A model generated the notes under the pieces. That model had not been told where the DNA came from and did no database searches. It saw nothing but the letters and a program-made list of their open reading frames with translations. Below are positions 14,978 to 24,164 of a stretch of 64,000 nt of DNA, piece by piece; the stretch's first letter is position 1; every line of letters begins with the position of its first letter. The DNA is from Caldilineaceae bacterium (GTDB lineage Bacteria > Chloroflexota > Anaerolineae > Caldilineales > Caldilineaceae). The position numbers and the translations under genes are program-made. Location: positions 1-64,000 of the forward strand of contig JAHBVF010000001.1 of the NCBI GenBank assembly GCA_019637685.1, read 5' to 3'.

Positions 14978-16135
14978 CTATGCAAACCAGCTCGTGCCGG
15001 GAAACTGATACTGGCGGCCCACTTCTTCGTCCAGTTCCACGCCGATGCCGGGGCGGTCGCTCAGGTGGATGAAGCCATTTTTGATGATGTCCGTCTTTTC
15101 CTGGATAATCGTCGTCCAGTAGTCCCGGTGCAGCCAGTGGAATTCCAGCACCAGAAAGTTGGGCACGGTAGCGCAGACGTGGGCCGAGGCCAGCGTGCCA
15201 ATCGGCGACGAGACGTTGTGGGGCGCAAAGGGAATGTAGTAGAGTTCGGCCATATTGGCGATCTTGCGACACTCGGACAGGCCGCCGCATTTGGGGATGT
15301 CGGGCATAATAATGTCCACGGCCTGCTGCTCCAACAGGTCCCGGAAGCCGTGGCGCAGGTAGAGATTCTCCCCCGCGCAGATGGGATTCTTGGAGTGCTG
15401 CTTGACCTCGCGCATGGCCTTGACATTCTCGGCAGGGACCGGCTCTTCCAGCCACATCAGGTGATAGGGGGCCAGGTCCTGCACCAGACGGATGGCGCTG
15501 GGTACGTCGAGACGGGTGTGCACATCCGCGGCTACGGCCACATCCTTGCCCGCGGCGCTGGTCACCATATCCACCAACTGCACCATCCGCTCGTGCTCCC
15601 ACTGGATGGCTGTGTAGTTGAAGGCGTCCTTCTCGAAGTCAGCTACTTCGCTGCCTTTGTAGCCGTAGGCGTCGATGTCCACATCGATCTTCAGCGCGGT
15701 GAAACCCTTTTCCAGTACATCGTCCACCACCTGTTTGATCTCGTCGAAGTTCATGCCCGTGGACACTTGGCAGTCGGCGTAGACCCGGATTTTGTCGCGG
15801 AATTTGCCCCCCAGCAGTTCGTAGATGGGCACATTCAGCGCCTTGCCCTTCAGGTCCCAGAGCGCGATTTCGATGCCGGTGAGGGCGGTGATGAGCGCGC
15901 CGCCTGTGCCGCCGTCAAAGACGTGCTTGCGGCGCATATCCTCAAAGATGGCGTCGATGGCAAAGGGGTCTTTGCCGATGAGACGCTCTTCCAGATAACC
16001 GATAATGGCGATGGCCTGCTTGCCGCCGTGGACACATTCGCCCATACCCGTGACACCGGCGTCGGTGGTCACACGCACCCACAGGTGCATCCCGTGGCCT
16101 GTGGTGGCGGCGGTTTTGATGGAGGTGATTTTCAT
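14978..16135 (-). CDS. Mandelate racemase/muconate lactonizing enzyme family, galactonate-dehydratase-like
   Basis: The product is 385 residues, of the enolase superfamily with capping domain plus barrel. It probably dehydrates a sugar acid to a 2-keto-3-deoxy acid. Mg2+ ligands are Asp in AAADVHTR, Glu in WLEEPVP and Glu in CAGENL, and the general-base region FAPHNVSSP is present. The family members closest by eye are galactonate/arabinonate-type dehydratases, but substrate cannot be fixed. The neighbours upstream on the same strand are an aldehyde dehydrogenase and an FAH-family enzyme. Together they would give a non-phosphorylative pentonate or hexonate route. Confidence 0.88.
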   Translation of the reverse strand: MKITSIKTAATTGHGMHLWVRVTTDAGVTGMGECVHGGKQAIAIIGYLEERLIGKDPFAIDAIFEDMRRKHVFDGGTGGALITALTGIEIALWDLKGKALNVPIYELLGGKFRDKIRVYADCQVSTGMNFDEIKQVVDDVLEKGFTALKIDVDIDAYGYKGSEVADFEKDAFNYTAIQWEHERMVQLVDMVTSAAGKDVAVAADVHTRLDVPSAIRLVQDLAPYHLMWLEEPVPAENVKAMREVKQHSKNPICAGENLYLRHGFRDLLEQQAVDIIMPDIPKCGGLSECRKIANMAELYYIPFAPHNVSSPIGTLASAHVCATVPNFLVLEFHWLHRDYWTTIIQEKTDIIKNGFIHLSDRPGIGVELDEEVGRQYQFPGTSWFA

Positions 16136-16206
16136 TGGGGTGTCCTGTTTGGTTGTTGGGAAAATGGCAATGAGGAGGCGGTCCTTCGACAGCGGTCGGT
16201 CGTCCC

Positions 16207-17670
16207 CTATCCGTGCCCCACATAGACCGTCTTTGTCCGCGTATAGAACTCAATCGCGGCCGGTCCCTGCTCTTTGAATGTGTTGGCGCTGGAATGTTTG
16301 AAACCGCCAAAGGGCGCTTGCAGCGCCAGCCCGGAGGACGATTGGTTGATCTTCACCACACCGGCGTCGATGCGGTTGGCAAAGTGGAAGGCCTGCTGCA
16401 AATTATTGGTGACGACTGTGGCCGACAGGCCGAACTCAATGGCGTTGGCTTTTTCCAGCGCGTCGTCAAAATCCCGCGCCCGGATAATGCCGATGACCGG
16501 GCCGAAGACCTCCTCCTGGGCGATGCGCATGGAAACATCCACCCCGTCGAAAACCGTCGGCTGGACAAAATAGCCCCCGTGCTGCCCCGTGCCTGTCGAA
16601 GGATCAGATACCCGGCTACCGCCCGCCAACAGCTTTGCGCCTTCCTTCTGGGCAATGCCGATGTAGTCCAGGTTTGTTTCCAACTGGCTACGATCGACCG
16701 CCGGTCCCATCTGCACGCCGGATTCCAGTCCATCCCCCACCCGCAGATTGCGGGCCGCTTCGGTCAGCGCGGCGGCAAAGCTGTCGGCGATGGAATCCTC
16801 CACAATGACCCGGCTGGTGGCCGTGCAGGCCTGGCCGGTGACACCAAAGCCGCCGGCCACAGTCAGGGCCACGGCCTGGGCAATCTCCGCGTCCTTCAGC
16901 ACAACCGTCGGGTTCTTGCCGCCCATTTCCAACTGGACACGGGTCAGATTTTTCATGGCCTGCTCGTAGATGCCCATCCCCACCGCATAGGAACCGGTGA
17001 AGCTCACCCCGTCCACATCCGCGCTGCTCACCAGTGTGTTGCCCACGGATCGACCGGAGCCGGTGACAAAGTTGAGCACACCCGCGGGAATGCCCGCCTC
17101 TACCAGTGCTTCCACCAGCAACAGGCCGATGTGAGGGGAGAGGCTGGCCGGTTTGAAGACGACAGTATTGCCGTAGATGAGCGCGGGGGCCATCTTCCAG
17201 GCCGGGATAGCCACGGGAAAGTTCCAGGGGGTGACCAGCGCGACAACGCCCAGCGGCTCCCGACGGGTGTAGAGCAGTTCGCCGGGAATGTTGCTGGGCA
17301 GGGTTTGTCCACCCACACGCCAGCCCTCGCCCGCGTAATAGTGAAAAATGTCCCGTGCCCGGTTGACTTCGCCCCTGGCTTCGGCGAAGGTCTTGCCCTC
17401 TTCGCGGGTCAGCGCTTTGGCGAATTCGTCGCCCCGCCGGTCGATGATTTTGCTGGCTTTGTCCAGAATAGCCGCGCGGGCGGGTGGCGGTGTATTGGCC
17501 CAGCCGGAGAGCGCTTCCTTGGCCGCGTCGATGGCCCGCTGGGTATCTTCGGTGGTGGCGCTGGGAAAGTGGCCCAGCAGTTCGCCGTTGGCCGGGTTGT
17601 GGTTGGCAAAGGTTTCGCCGCTGGTGGATTCTACCCACTCTCCGGCAATGAGATTTTTATATGTAGTCAT
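16207..17670 (-). CDS. Aldehyde dehydrogenase, 2-oxoglutarate-semialdehyde type (predicted)
   Basis: The product is 487 residues, starting at the ATG (MTTYKNLIAGEW) behind AAAGGG; the longer in-frame start at 17739 lies in the hairpin repeat. The NAD(P)-dependent ALDH superfamily is clear: TPWNFPVAIPAWK, VFKPAS, the general base Glu in LEMGGKNP, catalytic Cys in GQACTATSR and the NQSSSGLALQAPFGG region. The sequence style and the FAH-family neighbour suggest oxidation of 2-oxoglutarate semialdehyde to 2-oxoglutarate, the last step of Weimberg-type pathways. Substrate is inferred. Confidence 0.92.
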   Translation of the reverse strand: MTTYKNLIAGEWVESTSGETFANHNPANGELLGHFPSATTEDTQRAIDAAKEALSGWANTPPPARAAILDKASKIIDRRGDEFAKALTREEGKTFAEARGEVNRARDIFHYYAGEGWRVGGQTLPSNIPGELLYTRREPLGVVALVTPWNFPVAIPAWKMAPALIYGNTVVFKPASLSPHIGLLLVEALVEAGIPAGVLNFVTGSGRSVGNTLVSSADVDGVSFTGSYAVGMGIYEQAMKNLTRVQLEMGGKNPTVVLKDAEIAQAVALTVAGGFGVTGQACTATSRVIVEDSIADSFAAALTEAARNLRVGDGLESGVQMGPAVDRSQLETNLDYIGIAQKEGAKLLAGGSRVSDPSTGTGQHGGYFVQPTVFDGVDVSMRIAQEEVFGPVIGIIRARDFDDALEKANAIEFGLSATVVTNNLQQAFHFANRIDAGVVKINQSSSGLALQAPFGGFKHSSANTFKEQGPAAIEFYTRTKTVYVGHG

Positions 17671-17697
17671 TGTTTCAGTACCCTTTCTTTCGATTCT

Positions 17698-17752
17698 GAA
17701 ACGTGAAGCGTGAGATCGGGCAGTCATCTCACGTCTCACGTTTCACGTTTCC
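17698..17752. repeat. Second copy of the CTCACGTTTCACG hairpin family
   Basis: GAAACGTGAAGCGTGAGAT on the left faces ATCTCACGTCTCACGTTTC and a further CACGTTTC on the right; the arms differ by a 7-base indel. It is related in sequence to the hairpin at 14878-14939 and lies in the next intergenic gap but one. Confidence 0.65.
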
Positions 17753-17772
17753 AATAGACAAATACCGCGTGC

Positions 17773-18588
17773 TTAACCGACTGGATTCTCTAAGGCCATC
17801 CCCCCAATCGTCACCCGAATCACATCGCCCGAATGCAGTGTGAAATCGTCTGGCGGGACAATGCCCGTGCCGGTCATCAGCAGGCTGCCGTGGGGGAAAG
17901 TCAGCTCCCGGTAGAGCCAGGCGGCCAGGTCCGGGAAGGTGCGTTTCATGCGGCTGGTGGCGGTCTCTCCGGCAAAGACAACGGCCCCGCTCCGGCTGAT
18001 CTCCAGTTGGATGGGCAGGTCGGCCAGGGCGGGCGCGTCCATCAGGCGGATGGCTGGCCCCACCGCGCAGGAGCCGTTGTAGGTTTTGGCCTGGGGCAGA
18101 TAGAGCGGGTTCTCGCCTTCGATGTCCCGGCTGGACATATCGTTGCCGACGGTATAACCGACAATCTCGCCGCTGGCGTTGATGACCAACACCAGCTCCG
18201 GTTCGGGCACATTCCAGGTGGTGTCGGCGCGGATGCGCACCTTTTGGCCGTGGCCGACTGTGCGCCAGCCTACCTGCTTGAAGAAAATTTCCGGGCGATC
18301 CGCGTCGTAGACCTGCTGGTAGACATCGGCGGAAGTCTTGGATTCGGCCTTGCGCGCGTCCCGGCTGCGCAGATAGGTGACGCCGCTGCCCCAGACTTCC
18401 TGGGCCGCGTCAATCGGCGCCAGCAGATCACCCGCGGCGGGTTCATCGGTCGCGAGCTGGCTGAGCAGATCGGCCAACCCGGCCGCGGGCAGGGCAAGCA
18501 GACCGGTCAGGTTCACGCCCAGGGGCAGGTAGTTGCCATCCACAGCCCAGCGCGGGCCGGTGGTGCTATTGTGGCGGGTCAAGTCCAT
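17773..18588 (-). CDS. Fumarylacetoacetate hydrolase family protein (2-keto-3-deoxy-pentonate dehydratase candidate)
   Basis: The product is 271 residues behind a clear AAGGAG site. The FAH C-terminal fold is indicated by PEPELVLVINASGEIVGYT, then NDMSSRDIEGENPLYLPQAK with the metal-binding acidic residues, and GTGIVPPDDFTLHSGDVI. Besides hydrolases, this family contains 2-keto-3-deoxy-pentonate dehydratases that yield 2-oxoglutarate semialdehyde, which would feed the adjacent aldehyde dehydrogenase. The N-terminal ~90 residues are more divergent. It is probably the first gene of a minus-strand operon with the ALDH and the dehydratase. Confidence 0.85.
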   Translation of the reverse strand: MDLTRHNSTTGPRWAVDGNYLPLGVNLTGLLALPAAGLADLLSQLATDEPAAGDLLAPIDAAQEVWGSGVTYLRSRDARKAESKTSADVYQQVYDADRPEIFFKQVGWRTVGHGQKVRIRADTTWNVPEPELVLVINASGEIVGYTVGNDMSSRDIEGENPLYLPQAKTYNGSCAVGPAIRLMDAPALADLPIQLEISRSGAVVFAGETATSRMKRTFPDLAAWLYRELTFPHGSLLMTGTGIVPPDDFTLHSGDVIRVTIGGMALENPVG

Positions 18589-18763
18589 AGGGAAACTCCT
18601 TCGGGAAGAGAGGGAAGCTATTGTGGGTTATGCAAAGTGAATTGCGAATGGCGGACCAAAGATCGCAGGGGTATGGTACGCCAAAAGTGCGATCCCTGCA
18701 AGCCGCGCCGACCTGCCCAATTTGATCGCCGGGTGGGTGTACCGCGGGGGAGAAGTATAGCCA

Positions 18764-18810
18764 GGAAGAAAAAGGGAATCCGTATCAGCCAAAAGCTGAC
18801 ACGGATTCCC
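18764..18810 (-). terminator. Intrinsic terminator of the PspC gene
   Basis: Arms 18774-18789 and 18795-18810 pair at 15 of 16 positions (GGGAATCCGT against ACGGATTCCC). Read on the minus strand the stem is followed by TTTTTCTTCC (18764-18773). It sits 50 bases after the PspC stop. Confidence 0.8.
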
Positions 18811-18860
18811 TGGCCTATCTTATCGGTTGTCTCTTCCCCGACCCAACGGTCGTGGGAAGC

Positions 18861-19814
18861 CTACCCAATTGTCCCGTCGATAATCTGGACATCTTTGGGT
18901 TCCTGACCAAAGGCCGCCACCTGTGCGGCTGGCTCTTCCTCCGGCAGGAGCAGACCCGCCAGAATATAGACGAGGACACCCATACCCACACTGCCAATGG
19001 AGAAAGCCACCCAAATCAGGCGCACCAGATTGGGGTCAAGATTGATGGCCTGCCCGATGGCGCCACAGACGCCGTAAAAAATGCGGTCGGTCCGGCTGCG
19101 TTTGAAGGGGATCGCCCGTTTGGCCTTGTGCAGGCCACTTTTTACGCTTTCCCGATCCACACGAACAGACTCTTTCACCTTGCCCGAACCGTCGCTAAAG
19201 CGGCTACGCATACGTTCCCGGCTGGTGGCAAAACGACTGCGCAGATTCTGCTGGTTGTTCAGCAGCAGCAGACCCGCACCGATGAGCAGGCCAGGCCAGA
19301 AGAGCAGACCCACTGTGCGCCAGAAGGCCACCCACAGCCAGGGCAGAATGCCCACATTGGCCAGCAGCCAGAGCAGGCCCAGTCCTACCAGCCCCATCCC
19401 TGCCCGCCAGACATTGCGCTCGTTCAGTTCCAGCGTGGCCGGTGACTGCATGCCGCTGTGGGCCGTGCCCACGGGGAGCAGCAGCCAGAGCGCCAGATAG
19501 GCCAGAAAACCCGCGCCCGCGCTGCCCACTGTCAACACCACCCACAATACCCGCACCAGCGAAGGGTCCAGCCGGGTATATTCGCCGATGCCGCCGCACA
19601 CACCGCCGATCAGCCGATGGGTGGGATGGCGATAGAGCATCCCGCCGCGGCTTTCCGTGGGCGGCTCGGCTGATGCCGCGGCGGACCGGGCATTCCCCTG
19701 CAAATCCTCCGCGCCGGGTGACTTGACACCAGATGGGGTGGCCTCCACATTCACCACCGACACCGCTTCCGTAGTAAAATCAGACTTCATTTCAGGGGAG
19801 CGTTCCTCGCTCAT
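18861..19814 (-). CDS. Membrane protein with two PspC domains
   Basis: The product is 317 residues; the ATG follows GAGGAGGAAACCC. PspC domain 1 lies at about 60-120 (RLIGGVCGGIGEYTRLDPSLVRVLW, then a hydrophobic helix). It is followed by two short TM helices (about 140-185), a basic linker, and PspC domain 2 near the C-terminus (FYGVCGAIGQAINLDPNLVRLIW). PspC-type proteins sit in the membrane and respond to envelope stress. Duplication of the domain in one chain is less usual. It is monocistronic with its own terminator. Confidence 0.9.
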   Translation of the reverse strand: MSEERSPEMKSDFTTEAVSVVNVEATPSGVKSPGAEDLQGNARSAAASAEPPTESRGGMLYRHPTHRLIGGVCGGIGEYTRLDPSLVRVLWVVLTVGSAGAGFLAYLALWLLLPVGTAHSGMQSPATLELNERNVWRAGMGLVGLGLLWLLANVGILPWLWVAFWRTVGLLFWPGLLIGAGLLLLNNQQNLRSRFATSRERMRSRFSDGSGKVKESVRVDRESVKSGLHKAKRAIPFKRSRTDRIFYGVCGAIGQAINLDPNLVRLIWVAFSIGSVGMGVLVYILAGLLLPEEEPAAQVAAFGQEPKDVQIIDGTIG

Positions 19815-19907
19815 TGGGTTTCCTCCTCATTGATACGATAAACAGACTGCTAGCCATTTTTCGGTTCACAGTCTATACGCACCAGCCGGAAAGAAGTTTC
19901 ACTTCCT

Positions 19908-20543
19908 ATGCCATCCCATCTGTCAACGGGCCAGCGGCTTCTGCTGCAAAAGAAAATCCACGTGGACGCAGATGCCTATGCCCAGAGCAGCCGGGCTGTG
20001 CAGCGACGCTTTCCCAGCGGATGGAGCGCAGCCATAGAGACCGCCCGCGTGCTGGGCAGCCTGCCCGAAGAGGCCCTGCTCTGGTGGGCGGAGCAGCACG
20101 ACGGCCATCTCCGGCTCACAGCCAACGGCGATGGCTATGCGGATTTTTGTGTCGTCAATGGGGAGGAACTTGTGGGGGTGGCGGATCTGCCAATGGATTG
20201 GCTGCTGGCAGAGCCGTTGCAAACCCTGGCGTCCTGCCTGCGTCCACTGGATCATCTGCTGGGGTGTGGGTGCGGGACGGGTGGGTGGCTCTCCGACGGT
20301 GGGGGAATTACGCCCCGTTGGCAGCAGGTGGGCAGGCAGATCGTCCACCTGTTTTCTCTGGGCTATGGCCGCACCGAAGCCAGCCGCGCTGATCCTCACA
20401 TCTATCTGGCCCAGGGGCTGGCATTGGCCATCACAAATCGACGCACGCTCAATGCCGCCGACCCCAAACTGGAGCGACTGCTGGGCGCTTCCCTGCTCTC
20501 GCCCGGTTTCTGGCGAAACTTCCGGACCGGGGACGCAGGCTAA
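19908..20543 (+). CDS. Hypothetical protein, 211 residues
   Basis: I do not recognise this protein. It starts at ATG 19908, and the reading frame has the GC-rich third positions of its neighbours. The sequence has a basic N-terminus (LLLQKKIHVDADAYAQSSR), a WW pair (LLWWAEQH), and a Cys-Gly-rich CGCGTGG segment around residue 120. No TM helix or signal peptide is seen. An overlapping minus-strand frame (19923-20855) is longer but rich in Arg/Pro and looks like a shadow. It is divergent from pspC and upstream of a GGDEF gene. Confidence 0.5.
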   Translation: MPSHLSTGQRLLLQKKIHVDADAYAQSSRAVQRRFPSGWSAAIETARVLGSLPEEALLWWAEQHDGHLRLTANGDGYADFCVVNGEELVGVADLPMDWLLAEPLQTLASCLRPLDHLLGCGCGTGGWLSDGGGITPRWQQVGRQIVHLFSLGYGRTEASRADPHIYLAQGLALAITNRRTLNAADPKLERLLGASLLSPGFWRNFRTGDAG

Positions 20544-20854
20544 TCCAGACCAGCCAATACGCGCCAGTGCCCACAGCCGGCCCAGGCGTATCCCCGGTCT
20601 GTGCCTGGCTTTCCCAGCCATCTTCGTCCAACAGAAAGTGCCAGCGCACGGTATCTTCCCCGTGTGCCATCGACTTCTCCGCGATTCCTTTGTTCCAGCA
20701 TTTAACGGTTGTCCTGCCCAGGACGATAGCCTATTATACGTGGGACACGGACTGGCACCCACTGTTTGACGCGACCACCTATGCCCTGTCCATGTCAATG
20801 GGATGCTTGCACTGATAACGATTGCCCTTATGAATAGCGGCGGGAGATTGAGCA
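20544..20854. other. Gene-free stretch before the GGDEF gene
   Basis: These 311 bases hold no credible gene. TTGTCC and TATTAT, 17 bases apart (about 20709-20737), are a possible promoter for the cyclase gene. Nothing else is seen. Confidence 0.4.
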
Positions 20855-21784
20855 ATGGATATGAATTCGTTTAATGATTTTGAGACAGCCGGAAGTGCAG
20901 TTCTGAAATTTTTGCACAGGCGCTTGGGTTTTGATCTGTGGATGGTGACCCGCACAGAAGGGGACGATTGGATTGTTCTGCAGACCGAGGATCACGGCTA
21001 CGGCGTCGAAGCGGGCACGGTTTTCAAATGGGCTGATTCCTTTTGTTCCGAGATGGTGAAAGGCAACGGGCCACGTATCGCGTCCAATTCCGAACAGGTG
21101 CCCGCCTACGCCGCGGCACCAATTGGGCGACAGGTCCAGATCAATGCCTATGTGGGCTGTCCCCTTGTCGGGGAAGATGGCGAATTCTTCGGCACGCTAT
21201 GCGCCATTCATCCTTCCTCCCAGCCCGAATCCATCACCGGCGAGCAGGAATTGGTGGATATGTTGGGCGCTCTGCTCAGTTCAATTCTTCAGATCGAGCT
21301 GAAAATGACAGACGAAATTCGTCGCGCCGAGAGAATTCAGATGGAAGCTGCCATGGATGTGTTGACTCAGGTCTACAACCGGCGCGGGTGGGATCGTCTT
21401 TTGGCAGCCGAGGAAGAACGCTGCCGCCGGTACGGCCATCCGGCAGCAGTGCTGGTTATTGATTTGGACGAGATGAAGCAGGTGAACGATACCCTCGGCC
21501 ACGCCGCGGGGGATGCTCTGCTGAAGAAGACCGGCGAACTTTTGCGGCAGGCTGCCCGCCAAAAGGATGTCGTAGCCCGTCTGGGGGGCGACGAATTTGG
21601 GATTCTGGCCATCGAGTGCGATTGGGAAGGCGGCGAAACCCTGCTCGAACGCGTGCGCGCGGTGTTGGCGGAGGAATCCATTGCCGCCTCTATTGGCTTG
21701 GGCCAATATCAGCCTGGCAGTGGGTTAAAAGGAGCCTGGGAAAGGGCTGATCAACGGATGTACATAGATAAACGCGAGCGTTGA
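20855..21784 (+). CDS. GAF-GGDEF diguanylate cyclase
   Basis: The product is 309 residues. An N-terminal GAF-like sensor domain (about 15-155) is followed by a short helical linker and a GGDEF domain (about 170-309). The signature is intact as LGGDEFGIL, and the start region LTQVYNRRGWDRLL is typical. It should make cyclic di-GMP from two GTP in response to a cytoplasmic small ligand. No TM helix or EAL domain is present. It appears monocistronic, with GGGAG 8 bases before the ATG. Confidence 0.93.
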   Translation: MDMNSFNDFETAGSAVLKFLHRRLGFDLWMVTRTEGDDWIVLQTEDHGYGVEAGTVFKWADSFCSEMVKGNGPRIASNSEQVPAYAAAPIGRQVQINAYVGCPLVGEDGEFFGTLCAIHPSSQPESITGEQELVDMLGALLSSILQIELKMTDEIRRAERIQMEAAMDVLTQVYNRRGWDRLLAAEEERCRRYGHPAAVLVIDLDEMKQVNDTLGHAAGDALLKKTGELLRQAARQKDVVARLGGDEFGILAIECDWEGGETLLERVRAVLAEESIAASIGLGQYQPGSGLKGAWERADQRMYIDKRER

Positions 21785-21962
21785 GGAAGGCGCGGCTGAA
21801 AATGCCCCGGCTGAGAAGCCGTTGCCACAATAATTTCCCGGTGCTATAATCAGCCCAGACAGATATCCTTGCTACTTTTACAGGCTGAACAATCCCTCAA
21901 TCTTTCAACCCCCATCCCCGGAACGCGCCCCGCGCCGGGGATATTTCTTAGGAGCGATCCCC

Positions 21963-23024
21963 ATGCGAATCCAACAGATCAGCGCCCACTATCCCAACTG
22001 GCAAGCAGTGGGCGGCTGGCGACCCCGGCTTTGGCAGATTGTTGTGCGGGTGGAGAGCGACACCGGTGTTGTCGGCTATGGCTACGGCGGTGGTGGGGAA
22101 GCCAGCCTGCCGATTGTCAACGGCCATTTCCGCGAATTGTTGATGGGGCGCGGGCTGGAGAGCGTCGACGACATCGCCGCTATCTGGGACGATCTCTACT
22201 TTGCATCCATTCCCTACGGGCGGCGGGGCGTGGGTGTGATGGCCCTGAGCGGTGTGGACCTGGCCCTGTGGGATCTGCTGGGCAAGGCCACAGGGCGTCC
22301 GGTCTACGATCTGCTGGGCGGATTGGCGCGGCCCCAGGTACGGGCCTATGCCTCTGGCGGCGATCCCGAATGGTTCGCGCAAATGGGCTTCACTGCCTGC
22401 AAATTCTCCCACAAATGGACAGGCGACCCGGCGGAATATGAGCGGGATTACGACCGGGCCGTTGCCTCTGCCGAAGCAGCCCGCCAACATCTGGGCGACG
22501 AAGCACTGGTGATGGCTGACTGCTATCTATCCTGGGATGCTGCCGTGGCGGAGGAGATGGGCCGCCGATTGGCCCCCTACAATCTCTACTGGTTCGAAGA
22601 TATTTTGACGCCGGATTTGCTGGCCGAGCAGGCCGCGGTGCGCCCGCGCATCAAACCGGTGCTGTTGGCCGGGGGGGAACACGAATTCACCCAATACGGC
22701 TTTGGCGAGATTGCCCGGGCCAATGCCCTGGACATCTGGCAGCCGGATGTGACCTGGTGCGGTGGTGTCACGGCCACCCTGCGCATTATTGAGCTGGCGA
22801 AACAGAATGGGGCGCGGGTGGTTCTGCACCGGGGCGGCGAGGTCTGGGGGCTGCACATTATCGCCGCGGGGCTGTGTGACAATCTGGGCGAACTGGTGCT
22901 GGGCCACCGCGACGCCTCCCAGGAGAATCTGTGGTTGGGCGCGCCCCAGGCTGTGGACGGACATCTGGCTGTTTCCGACGCGCCGGGTTTTGGGGTGCAG
23001 ATCGACGAAAGACGGATGGGGTGA
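21963..23024 (+). CDS. Enolase-superfamily sugar-acid dehydratase, L-rhamnonate-dehydratase-like
   Basis: The product is 353 residues; the ATG follows AGGAGCG. It is a second enolase-superfamily member, distinct from that at 15 kb. Metal ligands are Asp in VMADCYLSWD, Glu in YWFEDILTPD and Glu in GGEHEFTQYGF; WQPDVTWCGG and the His of VLHRGGEVWG complete the site. The MADCY-SWD and GEHE..YGF blocks are those I associate with L-rhamnonate dehydratase. It probably converts a deoxy-hexonate to its 2-keto-3-deoxy acid. The convergent lactonase gene could act one step earlier. Confidence 0.85.
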   Translation: MRIQQISAHYPNWQAVGGWRPRLWQIVVRVESDTGVVGYGYGGGGEASLPIVNGHFRELLMGRGLESVDDIAAIWDDLYFASIPYGRRGVGVMALSGVDLALWDLLGKATGRPVYDLLGGLARPQVRAYASGGDPEWFAQMGFTACKFSHKWTGDPAEYERDYDRAVASAEAARQHLGDEALVMADCYLSWDAAVAEEMGRRLAPYNLYWFEDILTPDLLAEQAAVRPRIKPVLLAGGEHEFTQYGFGEIARANALDIWQPDVTWCGGVTATLRIIELAKQNGARVVLHRGGEVWGLHIIAAGLCDNLGELVLGHRDASQENLWLGAPQAVDGHLAVSDAPGFGVQIDERRMG

Positions 23025-23051
23025 CGGTACATATCCGTCACCCCATCCGTC
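23011..23051. terminator. Bidirectional hairpin between convergent genes
   Basis: A perfect 17-bp inverted repeat (GACGGATGGGGTGACGG at 23011-23027, complement at 23035-23051) with a 7-base loop spans the stop codon of the dehydratase. No T-tract follows on either strand. It lies between two convergent genes, so transcription termination is the likely role. Confidence 0.6.
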
Positions 23052-23087
23052 GGTTGGAATCACCTCTCGTTGTCTTCTCGCTTTTCC

Positions 23088-24164
23088 CTACCCAAAAAAG
23101 GTTAGACAGACCGGCATACTGGCCGTCACCGAATGGCCGGTGGCTGTCAGGCCCCCTGTCTTCTGATCGATGGCAAGGACGGCTATATTATCTGTGTCCT
23201 GATTGGCCGCCAGCAGCCAGCGCCCACTGGGATCGATGCCAAAGTTGCGGGGTGTTTTGCCCTGGGTGGATTCGAAGCCCAAGCTGGTCAATTCTCCGCT
23301 CTTTTCGTTGATGGCGTATATGGCAATGCTGTCGTGGCCCCGGTTGGACCCGTAGAGAAAACGGCCAGAGGGATGCACGTGGATATCGGCGCAATGGCTG
23401 CTGCCGTCGAAATCATCGGGCAGCGTCGAAATGCGGCAGACGTCCTTCAGGCTGCCATCTTCCGCGCTGAAGGCAAAACCGTTGATTGTGGAATCCAGTT
23501 CATTGATGGCATAGGCGAAGCGCTGGTCTGGTGTGAACGCAAAATGGCGCGGCCCAGAGCCGGCTGGCACCCGCGCCCAATTCTGGGCTTCGTTGGGGAG
23601 CAGTTTTCCGTTTTCCCGATCCATCCGATAGATCATCACTTTGTCCATGCCCAGATCACAGACATAGGCGTATGTGTTGGTGGGGTCAATCGTCACCGAA
23701 TGGGCGTGGGGGCCTTGTTGGCGGCGAACGTTGACACTGGAACCCTCGTGCTGGATGACTTGGCTGGACGGCTTTAGTTGCCCCGTCGAGTCGATGGGCA
23801 TCACAGCGACGCTGCCGCTGCTGTAATTGGTGGAGATGACCAGACTGGCTGTGGCGTCCGCGGCCAGATGACAGGGCGCGCTGCCCTGGGTGGGCTGCTG
23901 GTTGCGGAAGGTCAGCGCGCCGCTGTTGGTGTCGATAGCAAACGCGCTCACCTGCCCGCCGCCCTGCGCGCCAGCTTCCATCTCATTGGCAGCGTACAGA
24001 ATCGGCTGGCTGGGATGCAGGGCCAAAAAGGAGGGATTGGACGCTTCGGCGGCCAGCGTGACTTCGCCGATGTGGCCTGTTTCTGTGTCGAAGCGGGCCA
24101 CATAAATACCTTTGCCGCCCCGCCGGGTGTAGGTTCCAATGTAGAGAAGTGGGGAGTTGCTCAT
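23088..24164 (-). CDS. Beta-propeller lactonase family protein
   Basis: The product is 358 residues, the usual length for seven-bladed 6-phosphogluconolactonase-like (YkgB/Pgl) proteins. Family blocks are seen in order: LYIGTYTRRGGKGIYV at the N-terminus, HPSQPILYAANE, GPHAHSVTIDP, YVCDLGMDKVMIY, GPRHFAFTPDQRFAYAINEL, DIHVHPSGRFLYGSNRGHDSI and GKTPRNFGIDPSGRWLLAANQ. It should open sugar lactones to acids. This fits the sugar-acid dehydratases around it. No signal peptide is visible, so it is cytoplasmic. Confidence 0.92.
   Translation of the reverse strand: MSNSPLLYIGTYTRRGGKGIYVARFDTETGHIGEVTLAAEASNPSFLALHPSQPILYAANEMEAGAQGGGQVSAFAIDTNSGALTFRNQQPTQGSAPCHLAADATASLVISTNYSSGSVAVMPIDSTGQLKPSSQVIQHEGSSVNVRRQQGPHAHSVTIDPTNTYAYVCDLGMDKVMIYRMDRENGKLLPNEAQNWARVPAGSGPRHFAFTPDQRFAYAINELDSTINGFAFSAEDGSLKDVCRISTLPDDFDGSSHCADIHVHPSGRFLYGSNRGHDSIAIYAINEKSGELTSLGFESTQGKTPRNFGIDPSGRWLLAANQDTDNIAVLAIDQKTGGLTATGHSVTASMPVCLTFFG

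Noticed and set aside
19923-20855. 310-codon minus-strand frame over the 211-residue hypothetical gene
   Set aside because: Arg/Pro/Trp-rich, no ribosome site, no domain; the plus-strand frame looks more protein-like, though confidence in both is limited.
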